A stretch of DNA of 43,973 nt from Allochromatium humboldtianum. GTDB lineage: Bacteria > Pseudomonadota > Gammaproteobacteria > Chromatiales > Chromatiaceae. This document shows positions 8,817 through 19,103 of this stretch, piece after piece (within the stretch, counting starts at the first letter, position 1; each line of letters opens with the position of its first letter). Under the pieces are notes generated by a model. That model was not told where the DNA came from, did not search any database, and saw only the letters and a program-made list of their open reading frames with translations. A program made the translations under genes and the position numbers. The stretch is from the NCBI RefSeq assembly GCF_013385175.1, contig NZ_JABZEO010000020.1, positions 1 to 43,973 on the forward strand, written 5' to 3'.

Positions 8817-9914
8817 ATGGATCTCAGTCACGAGGACAGTCTGCGACTCCACGTCCTGCTGGCCAGTCGACCGCTGGCCATCCGCATCGACGAGGGCCGG
8901 ATGCGAGTCCAGGGTCTGACCGAGCGCGGCGAGTCGAGCATCCAGCTCAATCCCGACACGGCTCCCGAGCGCTATCTGCGCCGGGTGCGCGAACTCATCT
9001 CCGGGCATGTGCTGGGTTCGCCCGGCGGCTATCCGGTCTATCTCAGCCGCTGGACGCGCCTGGGGCAGATGCGCGACGAGAGTCTGGCGCAACTGCTGCT
9101 GCTCGGCGAACCGGAAGCCGTGGTCGCCGCCGTCGGTTCGCCCGGACTGACCGACGAACTGGCGCACCGTGCCTGGTGGGCGATGGAGGACGCCGGCAAC
9201 GCGCGCCGGATGCTGGCCAATCCGCGCGTGCGCGATGGGCGCATGGGGCCGGTCCTGGCCGAGTATCTGCTCCAGTATCTCCCGTTCGAGACCGACTCGG
9301 AGGCGATGATGGAAAGCGTGCGGCTGATCCTGCAAACTGGGTTGCTCGACGATGAGCGACGAGCCGATCTCTGGATACGCGCGGCGCGCAAGCCGGCGTG
9401 GTTGGTAGGGTTTCTGCGTGCCGGGTTCGACGACTGGCCGGAGGTCGGGCCGGCACGCCCGGTCCCGGAATCGCTGACGTCACTGGCCGCCGACGCCGAT
9501 CCGGTCGCCTGTCTCTTGACACGACTCAACACACCGGCCGGTCAGGGCTATCTCAAGACGGTGGCACGAATTCTCGACAAGCCGCCCAATCAGGACGTCC
9601 TGCTCGCCGTGTTCGACTGTCTGCGTGCGACCCTCGCGCCCATCCGTCCCGAGGGCGATCCCGATCTTGGACTCGAAGACCTGAGCCGAGACGCCGAGGA
9701 CTTCCCGTCCTCCGATCCACGCGGACTCGAACTGATGCGCGTCTGTTCCGACTGTCGCGTCGAACTCCAGGCCATGCGCTTTCTGTCCGGCGTCGGCTAT
9801 GCCCTGATCCGGCCGCTACTGTCAGACCCGACCACCCAGGGCACCCTCATGCGCCGCAAGCTCAGCCCAGTGCTCGACGCCATCGCGAACCGGATCGATT
9901 GCCTGACGCGCTGA
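8817..9914 (+). CDS. dsrS: DsrS, conserved cytoplasmic protein of unknown function
   Basis: This 365-residue protein has no signal peptide or membrane helix. It is rich in Arg, Leu and acidic residues and is probably mainly helical. I recognise it by its place as the last gene of the dsr cluster after dsrR, not by a known domain. There is no clear nucleotide-binding, haem or cluster motif; the cysteines are scattered (VACLL, FDCLR, VCSDCR). It starts 15 bp after dsrR with a poor ribosome binding site, so translation may depend on dsrR. It is the probable end of the operon. Confidence 0.88.
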   Translation: MDLSHEDSLRLHVLLASRPLAIRIDEGRMRVQGLTERGESSIQLNPDTAPERYLRRVRELISGHVLGSPGGYPVYLSRWTRLGQMRDESLAQLLLLGEPEAVVAAVGSPGLTDELAHRAWWAMEDAGNARRMLANPRVRDGRMGPVLAEYLLQYLPFETDSEAMMESVRLILQTGLLDDERRADLWIRAARKPAWLVGFLRAGFDDWPEVGPARPVPESLTSLAADADPVACLLTRLNTPAGQGYLKTVARILDKPPNQDVLLAVFDCLRATLAPIRPEGDPDLGLEDLSRDAEDFPSSDPRGLELMRVCSDCRVELQAMRFLSGVGYALIRPLLSDPTTQGTLMRRKLSPVLDAIANRIDCLTR

Positions 9915-9930
9915 GTGTCCGGGGGCGACG

Positions 9931-9945
9931 CGAACCCAAGGTTCG
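9931..9945. terminator. Weak hairpin at the end of the dsr cluster
   Basis: CGAACC and GGTTCG form a 6-bp stem with a 3-base loop, placed between the stop codons of dsrS and the convergent gene at 9975. A short T-tract (GCGTTTTCG) follows about eight bases later on the plus strand, so this is at best a weak terminator. It is the only terminator-like element in the 60-bp gap. Confidence 0.25.
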
Positions 9946-9974
9946 ACAGAGCGTTTTCGTGGTCGGTCGATCGT

Positions 9975-10976
9975 TCACTGTTGGCGGAACTGGATCTCCA
10001 GCCGTAGCGCGACCGTCGGCTCGACCTCGTACTCCTCGCGCTCGTGCCAGGACAGTCCAGGTTCCAACTCATAGAACAGCCACGAGCGCCAGACATTGCG
10101 CCGGTAGCCGAACTTGAGCCAGCCTTCGATCAGGAGGTCGTTCGGCTCGGTCTCGCCGCGCACGCCGCCGCGCACGCTGATCGCGGTCTTGTCGTTCAGC
10201 CGGCGCGCCCACTGGGCCTGGCTCGACCACTCGATCCCACGGGTCTCGTCGCGGTAGTTTCCAAACAGGTTGTAGCGCCACAGGGTGTCCGGATCGGACA
10301 TCCATTCATAGTCGAGCAGGGTACTCACGCCCGCGCCATCTTCGGACTTCCAATAGAGGGTCGAGGTGACATGAGACACTGTGTTCGCCGTCCAGGGCTG
10401 GGTGTAGACATGACGGGCGGCCAGCAGGATCTCGGGTGACAGGCCGCCGGCCAGACCGCCGCCGAGCGAGAACCGGCTGTTGGGTCGGTCGCGAAAGAGA
10501 TAGTTGAGACCAACGGCTCGATCCGTGTTTTTGATCTCGTCACGAGCGGTGCCCGCCAGTTCGCGTCCGGTGACGGCGGCATCGGCGTCACTGGTGAGCG
10601 TGAGACGCAACCGCTCGTCGAAGCGGGGAAGATCCGCGCCGCCGCGAAAGCGGACCCCGTTTTCGCTCTCGTCCTCGACCCCGGAATAGAAGCCATCGAA
10701 CACGACCGTCAGGTTGGCGCTTGCATCTTTATGGATCTCGGTGCGAGGATCGCCGAAGAAACTGTCGAACCAGATGGCCGCCCGTTGCAGTCGCTCCGTG
10801 ACATAGGCATGCCCATCGTCATACCAGCGTGAAGCCGGGCGATCTACAGTACCCGAGTCCGAGATGTCCGCGTCTTGGGCATTGGCGGCATTCCATGAGA
10901 GCGCCATCGAGAGTGCGATCACATCGAAGGCGGTGACGACAGCCTTGCCGATACTCCCAACTCCACGTCGATTCAT
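9975..10976 (-). CDS. Predicted outer-membrane beta-barrel protein, unknown family
   Basis: The 333-residue product begins with a Sec signal peptide (MNRRGVGS, a hydrophobic stretch, then a likely cut after ANA at about residue 30). The mature part has many alternating hydrophobic and polar segments with aromatic residues (VSHVTSTLYWKS, RYNLFGNY, WLFYELEPGLSW) and ends in a beta-strand-like LRLEIQFRQQ. This suggests a transmembrane barrel of about 12 strands. I do not recognise a family. The start at 10976 is chosen for the signal peptide; a further upstream start would put 11 polar residues before it. It is convergent with dsrS and divergent, at only 17 bp, from the DUF3108 gene. Confidence 0.75.
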   Translation of the reverse strand: MNRRGVGSIGKAVVTAFDVIALSMALSWNAANAQDADISDSGTVDRPASRWYDDGHAYVTERLQRAAIWFDSFFGDPRTEIHKDASANLTVVFDGFYSGVEDESENGVRFRGGADLPRFDERLRLTLTSDADAAVTGRELAGTARDEIKNTDRAVGLNYLFRDRPNSRFSLGGGLAGGLSPEILLAARHVYTQPWTANTVSHVTSTLYWKSEDGAGVSTLLDYEWMSDPDTLWRYNLFGNYRDETRGIEWSSQAQWARRLNDKTAISVRGGVRGETEPNDLLIEGWLKFGYRRNVWRSWLFYELEPGLSWHEREEYEVEPTVALRLEIQFRQQ

Positions 10977-10993
10977 ATTCACCGACCCCCCAG

Positions 10994-11836
10994 ATGTCAC
11001 TCGAAACACCGCGATTATACGTTGCTCTCCTGGTCGTGCTCGGCATCTCGGCGGCTTTCGCGTGGTTCCACGGCGCTACGACCGAGGCGGCCACAGCGAA
11101 CTGGTCTTCTCGCATCACGCCACTGGTATGGCGTCCGGACGCCGAGATCCGACCGCTGAACCTGAGCTATGAGGTCAGTTGGAGCCAATGGCTGCGGGCC
11201 GGCAGCCTTCAGATCGCCTTCGACCCGAAGCCTGGAGCGCAAGGGGGGCTGGTCGAGGCCAGGGCCAGGGCGCGTAGCCTGGGGCCGGTGCGGGTGTTCT
11301 GGCCCTATGAGAGTTCGACGCGCGCCGAGATCTCACGCCGGACGCTCCAGCCATCCCGCTTCGAGCATGTGAAGACCGAGAGCGGTGAGCGACAGACCTA
11401 TCGGGCCACCTATCGCAACGGCTCGATGAGCGTCGAGTCCGTGCTCAGGTCAGGCGATGGGCGGGACGTCGAGCGCGAGACGCGAACCCATGAATTCGGA
11501 CAGATTCGCGACGTGCTGTCCACGCTCCTGTTCCTTCAGCAGATCGATCTGAGCCAACGCCGGACCGTCACGCTCCTGGTGCAACCCCTGGATCGGCTGT
11601 ATCTGGTGTCCTTCCGCGTGGCGGGCCAGGAGTCACGCCGGGTCTTCGAGAAGACCTGGAAGACGATCAAGCTCGCGGTCGAGATCCGCCGCGTCTCGGA
11701 CGACCTGGAGTTGGCCAGCTACACCAAGATGCGTAGCGCAACCCTCTGGCTCAGCGACGACCATCGCATCCCCGTCGAGATCCAGGCCGATCTGCAGGTC
11801 GGTTTCGTCTCCATGCGGTTGCGCCGTCTCGGGTGA
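10994..11836 (+). CDS. DUF3108 domain protein, exported
   Basis: The 280-residue product has an N-terminal hydrophobic segment at residues 9-25 that acts as a signal peptide or anchor. The rest reads as the beta-rich DUF3108 family: YEVSWSQWLRAGSLQ at the start of the domain and ATLWLSDDHRIPVEIQ near the end. Members are periplasmic and of unknown function. No good ribosome binding site precedes the ATG, but no later start keeps the hydrophobic segment. The gene is divergent from the predicted outer-membrane protein, so the two may act in the same envelope process. This last point is inference. Confidence 0.8.
   Translation: MSLETPRLYVALLVVLGISAAFAWFHGATTEAATANWSSRITPLVWRPDAEIRPLNLSYEVSWSQWLRAGSLQIAFDPKPGAQGGLVEARARARSLGPVRVFWPYESSTRAEISRRTLQPSRFEHVKTESGERQTYRATYRNGSMSVESVLRSGDGRDVERETRTHEFGQIRDVLSTLLFLQQIDLSQRRTVTLLVQPLDRLYLVSFRVAGQESRRVFEKTWKTIKLAVEIRRVSDDLELASYTKMRSATLWLSDDHRIPVEIQADLQVGFVSMRLRRLG
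11014..11019 (-). promoter_or_regulatory. Perfect -10 box for the outer-membrane protein gene, inside the DUF3108 gene
   Basis: On the minus strand TATAAT stands 37 bases before the ATG at 10976, which would give a 5' leader of about 30 bases. No good -35 box sits at 16-18 bp. The box lies within the first codons of the divergent DUF3108 gene, as it must because the two start codons are only 17 bp apart. Confidence 0.35.
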
Positions 11837-11846
11837 TCTTTGGCGT

Positions 11847-13385
11847 TCAGATGCCGACGATGAGTCGTTGTCCGGGCAGGATCTTGTTGTCGTCCGGGCG
11901 CATCTTGTTGAGTTTGCGCAATTCCTCGACCGAGATTCCATTCTGGACCGCGACGCGATAGAGCGTCTCCTGGGGCTTGACGACATGGTAGCGGGTCTGG
12001 GCCTTGGCCGGTTTTGCCTTGGTCGAAGACTTGGCCACGACAGGGGCTTTGGATGCGGCCACAGGTTTGGTCTTGGGGGTCGTCTTGGCCACAGCGGTAC
12101 GGGTTGCGGCGGGCGACGAGACGGACCGGACGGCCGGTTCGGCGCGCGCGACGGCGGCCGGACGAGTGTAGGCTGGTGGCTGACTGGCGATCCGGCGTGT
12201 CATCCCGGCTGGGAGCCAGACCGTGGTTCCAGCCGGCAGAGGGCCATCGCCCTTGATCACCGGGTCACGCCAATGTAGGTTCATTTCAGCGAGCTGCTGC
12301 TTGGAGGTGCCGTAGTGCTGTGCCAGATGGCCGGCGGGCATGCTGTCGCGCAATACGATCTTGTCGTACTTCCAGGGCTCCTCGTAACGAATTCCTTCGG
12401 GGAAATAACGCTCGGGGTGGCTGGCGACCTCGCGGGCGGCGATGAATTCGGCGTAATAATTGCGCGAAGCGAAACCGAAGGCCGATCCCTTGTAGTGCTT
12501 GACGATACGACCGATGTCGCCTCCGTGTTGCGACTTGGCATTGGCGATGCCGCCCTGTCCGTGATTGTAGGAGGTGATCGCCAGCGGCCAACTGCCCAGG
12601 CGTCGATGGGCTTCGGACAGATAGCGAGCGGCGCCTTCCGCCGCGATGATCGGATCGTACCGTTCGTCGATATGACCATTGACGGTCATGTATTGCCGTC
12701 CGGTCGCCGGCATGAACTGCCAGATTCCGCTGGCGCCAGCGCTCGAGCGCGCGTTGGATTGGAAGGAGGATTCGACGTGCGGCAGATAGGCGAGATCCTC
12801 GGGCAAGCCGTACTGACGCATGATCTCGCGGAAGGTCTGATCGTAGCGTCCGCTGATCTCCACGCCGCGGCGGAACTTCTCGCGGATGCCGCGCTGGGCG
12901 CGGACGCGCTCCGAAGCGCCGTAGAGTGCCCCGACGCCGCCGGCGCGCTTGAATTTATCCAGCAGCGCCTTGTCGTCGGCGCTCAGGGGCTGGTTGTCGC
13001 GCACGCGCTGCTCCAGGCCGGCAAGCCGGGATCTGTGGTGATCCATGCGATCTTTCAACCAGGCACGTTGGGAGGCGCTGTAGCTGGCTTGAATCGGTCC
13101 TGGAATCCGCGTGACCTCGTAGATGACGCCGAGATATTCGTCGTCATGGATAGCGACCTCGCCCCGGCTCCAGACGCCATAGACATGGCGCCAGAAATCC
13201 ACGTTGTCCTGAATCTCCGCCGGCACCGGAAAGGTGCGCGCGTCGCCATAGTCGCGCGACGTCTGGCGCCCCGTATCGCTGAGCTGAGAGTCGAGATTGT
13301 TGCTCGCGCAACCGGCCATGAGCAGCAGGCCAGCGGAAATGGGTAAGGCCCAAACGAGCCTGGCGTTCAGGGCGCGTGGTCGCAT
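11847..13385 (-). CDS. mltD: Membrane-bound lytic murein transglycosylase, MltD-like, LysM protein
   Basis: The 512-residue product is a lipoprotein: the lipobox LMAGC puts the lipidated cysteine at residue 26. A family 1 SLT domain follows in the middle, with the catalytic glutamate in LPHVESSF and the typical GIWQFMPATGRQY and AITSYNHG motifs. A LysM-like segment comes after it (DSMPAGHLAQHYG). A long Ala/Lys/Pro linker then leads to a clear C-terminal LysM domain (YHVVKPQETLYRVAVQNGIS). It should cleave glycan strands of peptidoglycan at the outer membrane with formation of 1,6-anhydromuramic ends. It stands alone, 120 bp downstream of maf on the same strand. Confidence 0.9.
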   Translation of the reverse strand: MRPRALNARLVWALPISAGLLLMAGCASNNLDSQLSDTGRQTSRDYGDARTFPVPAEIQDNVDFWRHVYGVWSRGEVAIHDDEYLGVIYEVTRIPGPIQASYSASQRAWLKDRMDHHRSRLAGLEQRVRDNQPLSADDKALLDKFKRAGGVGALYGASERVRAQRGIREKFRRGVEISGRYDQTFREIMRQYGLPEDLAYLPHVESSFQSNARSSAGASGIWQFMPATGRQYMTVNGHIDERYDPIIAAEGAARYLSEAHRRLGSWPLAITSYNHGQGGIANAKSQHGGDIGRIVKHYKGSAFGFASRNYYAEFIAAREVASHPERYFPEGIRYEEPWKYDKIVLRDSMPAGHLAQHYGTSKQQLAEMNLHWRDPVIKGDGPLPAGTTVWLPAGMTRRIASQPPAYTRPAAVARAEPAVRSVSSPAATRTAVAKTTPKTKPVAASKAPVVAKSSTKAKPAKAQTRYHVVKPQETLYRVAVQNGISVEELRKLNKMRPDDNKILPGQRLIVGI

Positions 13386-13505
13386 TGCTGAAAATTCCCC
13401 TTGAAAATTCTTGACCCTAGGCGGGATCTTTCGAGTTCGACGTTAAGTCTTGCGCATGAAAAAGCGTTTTGCAAGGTACCCTTTCGTTCGCGCGATCAAA
13501 AGGGA

Positions 13506-14108
13506 TCAGGAGCCGAGCGGGCAGTGCCCGGCGGCTTCCAGTAGCGGGATGAGCCGGATCAGGGGCAGTCCGATGAGGGCGTTGGGATCGTCGCCTTCCA
13601 GGCGTTCGAAGAGCGCGATCCCGAGCCCCTCGGACTTGAAACTGCCGGCGCAGTCATAGGGACGCTCGCGCTCGAGATAGCCCTGGATGCGCGCGCGGCT
13701 GAGCACGCGGAAATGCACCCGGAACGGCTCGACCAGGGTCTGGGCCTGCCCGCTGCGCGTATCGAGCACGCAGAGTCCGGTCTGGAACAGCGCACAGCGG
13801 CCCGAGGCACGCTCCAGTTGCGCCATGGCTGTTTGGTGATCGCCGGGCTTGCCGAGGATGGCATCGTCGAGACAGGCGACCTGATCCGAACCGATGATGA
13901 GCGCGTCCGGGTGGTTCTCGGCCACGGCACGCGCCTTGGCCTCGGCGAGCCGTCGGACCAGTTCGGAGGGCGACTCGCCGGGATGCGGGCGCTCGTCGAC
14001 ATCGGGCGCGGCGGTGGAGAAGGGCAGACCGAGCCGTTCGAGCAGGGCGCGACGGTAAGGCGAGGTCGAGGCGAGGATCAGTGGGACAGGCGTCGAAATC
14101 GGGGTCAT
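13506..14108 (-). CDS. maf: Maf-family nucleoside triphosphate pyrophosphatase, YceF type
   Basis: The 200-residue product has the full Maf layout: LILASTSPYRRALLERLG at the N-terminus, DVDERPHPGESPSELVRRL, then the catalytic region GSDQVACLD and LGKPGDHQTAMAQL. Maf enzymes hydrolyse modified NTPs to NMP and pyrophosphate as house-cleaning. The SDQV form and general sequence point to the YceF (7-methyl-GTP) subgroup rather than the dTTP/UTP subgroup. It begins 10 bp after the stop codon of the gnd gene and is probably co-transcribed with it. Confidence 0.9.
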   Translation of the reverse strand: MTPISTPVPLILASTSPYRRALLERLGLPFSTAAPDVDERPHPGESPSELVRRLAEAKARAVAENHPDALIIGSDQVACLDDAILGKPGDHQTAMAQLERASGRCALFQTGLCVLDTRSGQAQTLVEPFRVHFRVLSRARIQGYLERERPYDCAGSFKSEGLGIALFERLEGDDPNALIGLPLIRLIPLLEAAGHCPLGS

Positions 14109-14118
14109 TGCAGTGCGT

Positions 14119-15135
14119 TCAGTCTTTGGGTTTCTCGTGGTGCCCGCCGAACTGATAGCGCATCGCCGACAGGAGTTGATTGGCGAAATCGCCCTCGCCG
14201 CGCGAGCCGAAGCGTTCGTAGAGCGCCGTGGTCAGCAGCGGGGCAGGGGTGCCGGTCTCGATCGCGGCCAGCGCCGTCCAGCGGCCTTCGCCCGAGTCCG
14301 AGACCCGGCCGCCGAATGCATCGAGCCGGGGATCTTCGTGCAGGGCATTGGCCGTCAGGTCGAGCAGCCAGGAGGCGATGACGCTGCCGCGTCGCCAGAC
14401 CTCGGCGACATCGGCGAGTGGGATATCGTACTGATAGTGCTCGGGATGGGCGAGCGGGGCGGTCTCGGCGTCGCTGGCGTGGTCCTCGCGTCCGATACCG
14501 GCATGGCGCAGGAGGTTGAAACCCTCGGCATAGGCGCCCATGAGCGCATATTCGATGCCGTTGTGGACCATCTTGACGAAATGCCCGGCGCCATTGGGTC
14601 CGCAGTGCAGATAACCCTGTTCGGCGCGGTTCGGCGGACCTGAGCGCCCGGCGGTGCGCGGGATCTCGCCGGCTCCGGGCGCGAGCGCGGCGAAGATCGG
14701 GTCGAGGCGCTCGACGACTTCAGGTTCGCCGCCGATCATCAGACAGTAGCCGCGTTCGAGTCCCCAGACGCCGCCGCTGGTGCCGCAGTCGACCAGATGC
14801 AGACCCAGCGGGCGCAGCCGCTCGGCGTGGACCAGGTCGTCGCGATAGTGCGAGTTGCCGCCGTCGATCAGGGCATCGCCCGGTTCCAGGTGCGGGATCA
14901 GATCCTCGATGACGCCGCCCACGGCCGCCGCCGGGACCATCAGCCAGACATGGCGCGGCGGCTCCAGTCGGGCGCGGAACTCAGCCAGATCGCTGATGGC
15001 GATCGCGCCCGCGTCGACCAGGGCCTGAGCCTTGGCCGGGTTGCGATTGTAGACGACGCATTGATGTCCGGCGCGTAGCAGGCGTCGCACCATGTTGGCG
15101 CCCATGCGCCCCAGACCGATCATGCCGATGTGCAT
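14119..15135 (-). CDS. gnd: 6-phosphogluconate dehydrogenase, short decarboxylating form
   Basis: This 338-residue protein belongs to the short 6PGDH class (the classical enzyme has about 470). An N-terminal Rossmann motif, GLGRMGAN, starts at residue 7. The substrate-binding GNSHYRDD and the catalytic KMVHNGIEYALM segment follow, with a truncated C-terminal helical domain. It converts 6-phosphogluconate to ribulose 5-phosphate and CO2. The NR-N-PAKAQ sequence after the second strand leaves NAD versus NADP preference open. The start at 15135 has GGAGG nine bases upstream and gives the nucleotide-binding strand its normal position. It lies 46 bp downstream of glgX. Confidence 0.9.
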   Translation of the reverse strand: MHIGMIGLGRMGANMVRRLLRAGHQCVVYNRNPAKAQALVDAGAIAISDLAEFRARLEPPRHVWLMVPAAAVGGVIEDLIPHLEPGDALIDGGNSHYRDDLVHAERLRPLGLHLVDCGTSGGVWGLERGYCLMIGGEPEVVERLDPIFAALAPGAGEIPRTAGRSGPPNRAEQGYLHCGPNGAGHFVKMVHNGIEYALMGAYAEGFNLLRHAGIGREDHASDAETAPLAHPEHYQYDIPLADVAEVWRRGSVIASWLLDLTANALHEDPRLDAFGGRVSDSGEGRWTALAAIETGTPAPLLTTALYERFGSRGEGDFANQLLSAMRYQFGGHHEKPKD

Positions 15136-15181
15136 CTCGGGTGTCCTCCATTGGTTGTCGTTCGCCCAGTCGTCGCCGGGT

Positions 15182-17266
<2,085 letters not shown>

Positions 17267-17297
17267 CGGCGGTCACTCCAAAATCGAGCGAATTCGC

Positions 17298-17390
17298 TCA
17301 TTTCAACATCGCCGGAACCATCAGATAGCCGATCAGGGTTCCGACCAGGGTGCCGAGAATGGCGCCCAGGAGAATTCCATACCATTTCAT
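17298..17390 (-). CDS. 30-residue glycine-zipper membrane microprotein
   Basis: This very short gene codes for 30 residues. After MKWY there is one hydrophobic helix with glycine at positions 5, 9, 13, 17 and 21, a perfect run of GxxxG steps, and the chain ends in a lysine. GAGAGG lies eight bases before the ATG, which supports translation. Such spacing lets helices pack closely, so it could form membrane oligomers or bind a partner helix. It is the first gene of the minus-strand run that continues with glgX 31 bp downstream. I do not recognise a family, and the function is unknown. Confidence 0.65.
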   Translation of the reverse strand: MKWYGILLGAILGTLVGTLIGYLMVPAMLK

Positions 17391-17426
17391 GTCGCCAACC
17401 TCTCTTGCCTCGTCCGAAGCTCGCTT

Positions 17427-17456
17427 ATTGTGCGACCCTTTCGGTTCGGTCGACAA
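17427..17456 (-). promoter_or_regulatory. Possible sigma-70 promoter for the microprotein-glgX-gnd-maf run
   Basis: On the minus strand TTGTCG (17456-17451) and CACAAT (17432-17427) are separated by 18 bp. Each matches the consensus at four of six positions. The predicted start would leave a leader of about 30 bases before the microprotein ATG. The region is shared with the divergent DUF2750 gene. Confidence 0.3.
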
Positions 17457-17587
17457 GCGCTCGTGGGCCTGTGCACAGAGCGATCTGAGTCGAGCCCAGG
17501 GCTTTTGTGCACGGGCCGGCGCTGTTAGAGTCAACGCTCCAGATTCATCCCGAGTCGTCTGCAATCCGCGATCCAGTGAGCCAATCC

Positions 17588-17977
17588 ATGAATGCGCCGG
17601 TTTCCAACCCAACCAGTCTAGATCTTTTCGCGCTGTCTGCCGACGAGCGTTATGCCTATTTCACCCGCGAGGCAGTCGCGCGCAATGGAGTCTGGGCGCT
17701 CCAAGGGCCGGGCGGATTCGTGGCGTTTCGCGATGAGGATGGACGTGACTGCTTTCCGTTCTGGCCCAGCGCCGAGTCGGCGGCGGCCCTGGTCAACGAA
17801 GACTGGGCCGACTGTCGACCCGAGCCGCTGGCGCTGGAGGTCTTCATGGAGCGCTGGCTCAAGGGCATGGCGCGCGATGAGCGTCTGGCGTCGGTCTTTC
17901 CGGCTCCGGACGGCACCGGCATCGTGGTCGAGCCGCTCGAACTGTATGAGGATCTGAGCCAGCTCAAGGCGCGTTAG
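17588..17977 (+). CDS. DUF2750 family protein
   Basis: The 129-residue cytoplasmic protein shows the DUF2750 pattern: LSADERYAYFTREAVARNGVW near the start (here given as two overlapping pieces, LSADERYAYF and AVARNGVWAL), then FPFWPSAESAAAL, and FPAPDGTGIVVEP at the end. The family is small, soluble and of unknown function. The ATG at 17588 is chosen because the family similarity begins shortly after it; an earlier in-frame ATG adds 27 residues without such character. Its last 14 bases overlap the end of the convergent aminotransferase gene. Confidence 0.75.
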   Translation: MNAPVSNPTSLDLFALSADERYAYFTREAVARNGVWALQGPGGFVAFRDEDGRDCFPFWPSAESAAALVNEDWADCRPEPLALEVFMERWLKGMARDERLASVFPAPDGTGIVVEPLELYEDLSQLKAR

Positions 17978-19103
17978 TCGACTCGCGCCGGATCTCATCG
18001 AGGATCGCCATGGCGCGATCCAGGGTTTCAAATGCGGTGTGGAAGTGAGGCGAGAAACGAATGCCGCCGCCACGCTGGGCGCAGAGCACGCGCCGAGCCA
18101 TGAGTGCCTGATAGAGCTGCGCGGACGACTCGCCCGGCACGCGGAAGGTGACGATTCCGGCGCGTCGTTCGGGATCGCGGGGCGTGAGCAGCTCGAATCC
18201 GCGCGCATCGATCAGGGCGATGAGATGCTCAATGCGAGCCTGAAGCCGGCGCCAGACCTCGTCCATCCCGATCTCGGCCAGCAGCGAGAGACTGGCCTCC
18301 AGCGCGTGCGCCCCGAGCAGATTGGGACTGCCGCACTCGAAGCGGCGCGCGTCCCTGGCCGGTGTCCAGTCAGTACGGTCGAAGTCGCCCGAATGCTCGA
18401 CCATGTGCCAGCCGAACTGGCGGAGCCGTAGACGCTCGCGCAACTCGGGCCGGACATAGAACAGCGCCAGCCCTTCGGGACCGAGCATCCACTTGTGCCC
18501 ATCGGCGACGACGAAATCGGCCTGAAAGCGCTCGAGATCGAAGGGCAGGGCGCCGAGACCCTGGATGGCATCCACGCACAACAGGACGTCATTGGCCCGG
18601 CACCAGGCCCCAAGCCGTTCCAGATCAAGCCGCAGACCCGAGGCATACTGCACCCAGCTCACGGCGATCATCCGTGTCGAGTCGTCGCACAGCGCGATCA
18701 GATCGGCTTCGGGATCGCTGGAGCCGGCCAGATCCAATGCGCGCCAGGTCACGCCCTGATCGGCCAGCGACTCCCAGACCACGCGGTTGGAGGGGAACTC
18801 CTGCGCGATGCCGACGATGCTGTCCCCCGGCGTCCAGGGCAGGCCGTGCGCGATGACCGACAGCGCTTCCGACGTGTTCTTGGCCAGGGCGATGTCGGCG
18901 GCCTGATCGGCGCCGATCAGCCAGGCCAGACGCTCGCGCAGACGCTGCTCGACGGCGAGCCAGACGGGATAGCCGAGCGATCCCAGACGCGCGTTCTCCT
19001 CGGCGAAGCGCGTCACCGCCGCCACCGCGCGCTGTGGCCAGGGGCCGACAGCCGCGTGGTTCAGATGACAGAGGCCGGGGTCGAGTGGGAACTCGTCGTT
19101 CAT
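17964..19103 (-). CDS. Class V aminotransferase-fold PLP enzyme
   Basis: The 379-residue product is related to cysteine desulfurases and isopenicillin-N epimerase-like enzymes. Features are HLNHAAVGPWP at the N-terminus, NTSEALSVIAHGL (PLP phosphate binding), the PLP-contacting aspartate in CVDAIQGLG, and the Schiff-base lysine near residue 203 in DGHKWMLGPEG. The mobile cysteine loop of a desulfurase is not clear: a Cys-rich CAQRGGGIRFSP segment near the C-terminus is the substrate-loop region seen in the wider family. The substrate cannot be told. The start overlaps the stop of the L,D-transpeptidase gene by ATGA, so translation is coupled. Confidence 0.8.
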   Translation of the reverse strand: MNDEFPLDPGLCHLNHAAVGPWPQRAVAAVTRFAEENARLGSLGYPVWLAVEQRLRERLAWLIGADQAADIALAKNTSEALSVIAHGLPWTPGDSIVGIAQEFPSNRVVWESLADQGVTWRALDLAGSSDPEADLIALCDDSTRMIAVSWVQYASGLRLDLERLGAWCRANDVLLCVDAIQGLGALPFDLERFQADFVVADGHKWMLGPEGLALFYVRPELRERLRLRQFGWHMVEHSGDFDRTDWTPARDARRFECGSPNLLGAHALEASLSLLAEIGMDEVWRRLQARIEHLIALIDARGFELLTPRDPERRAGIVTFRVPGESSAQLYQALMARRVLCAQRGGGIRFSPHFHTAFETLDRAMAILDEIRRESTNAP

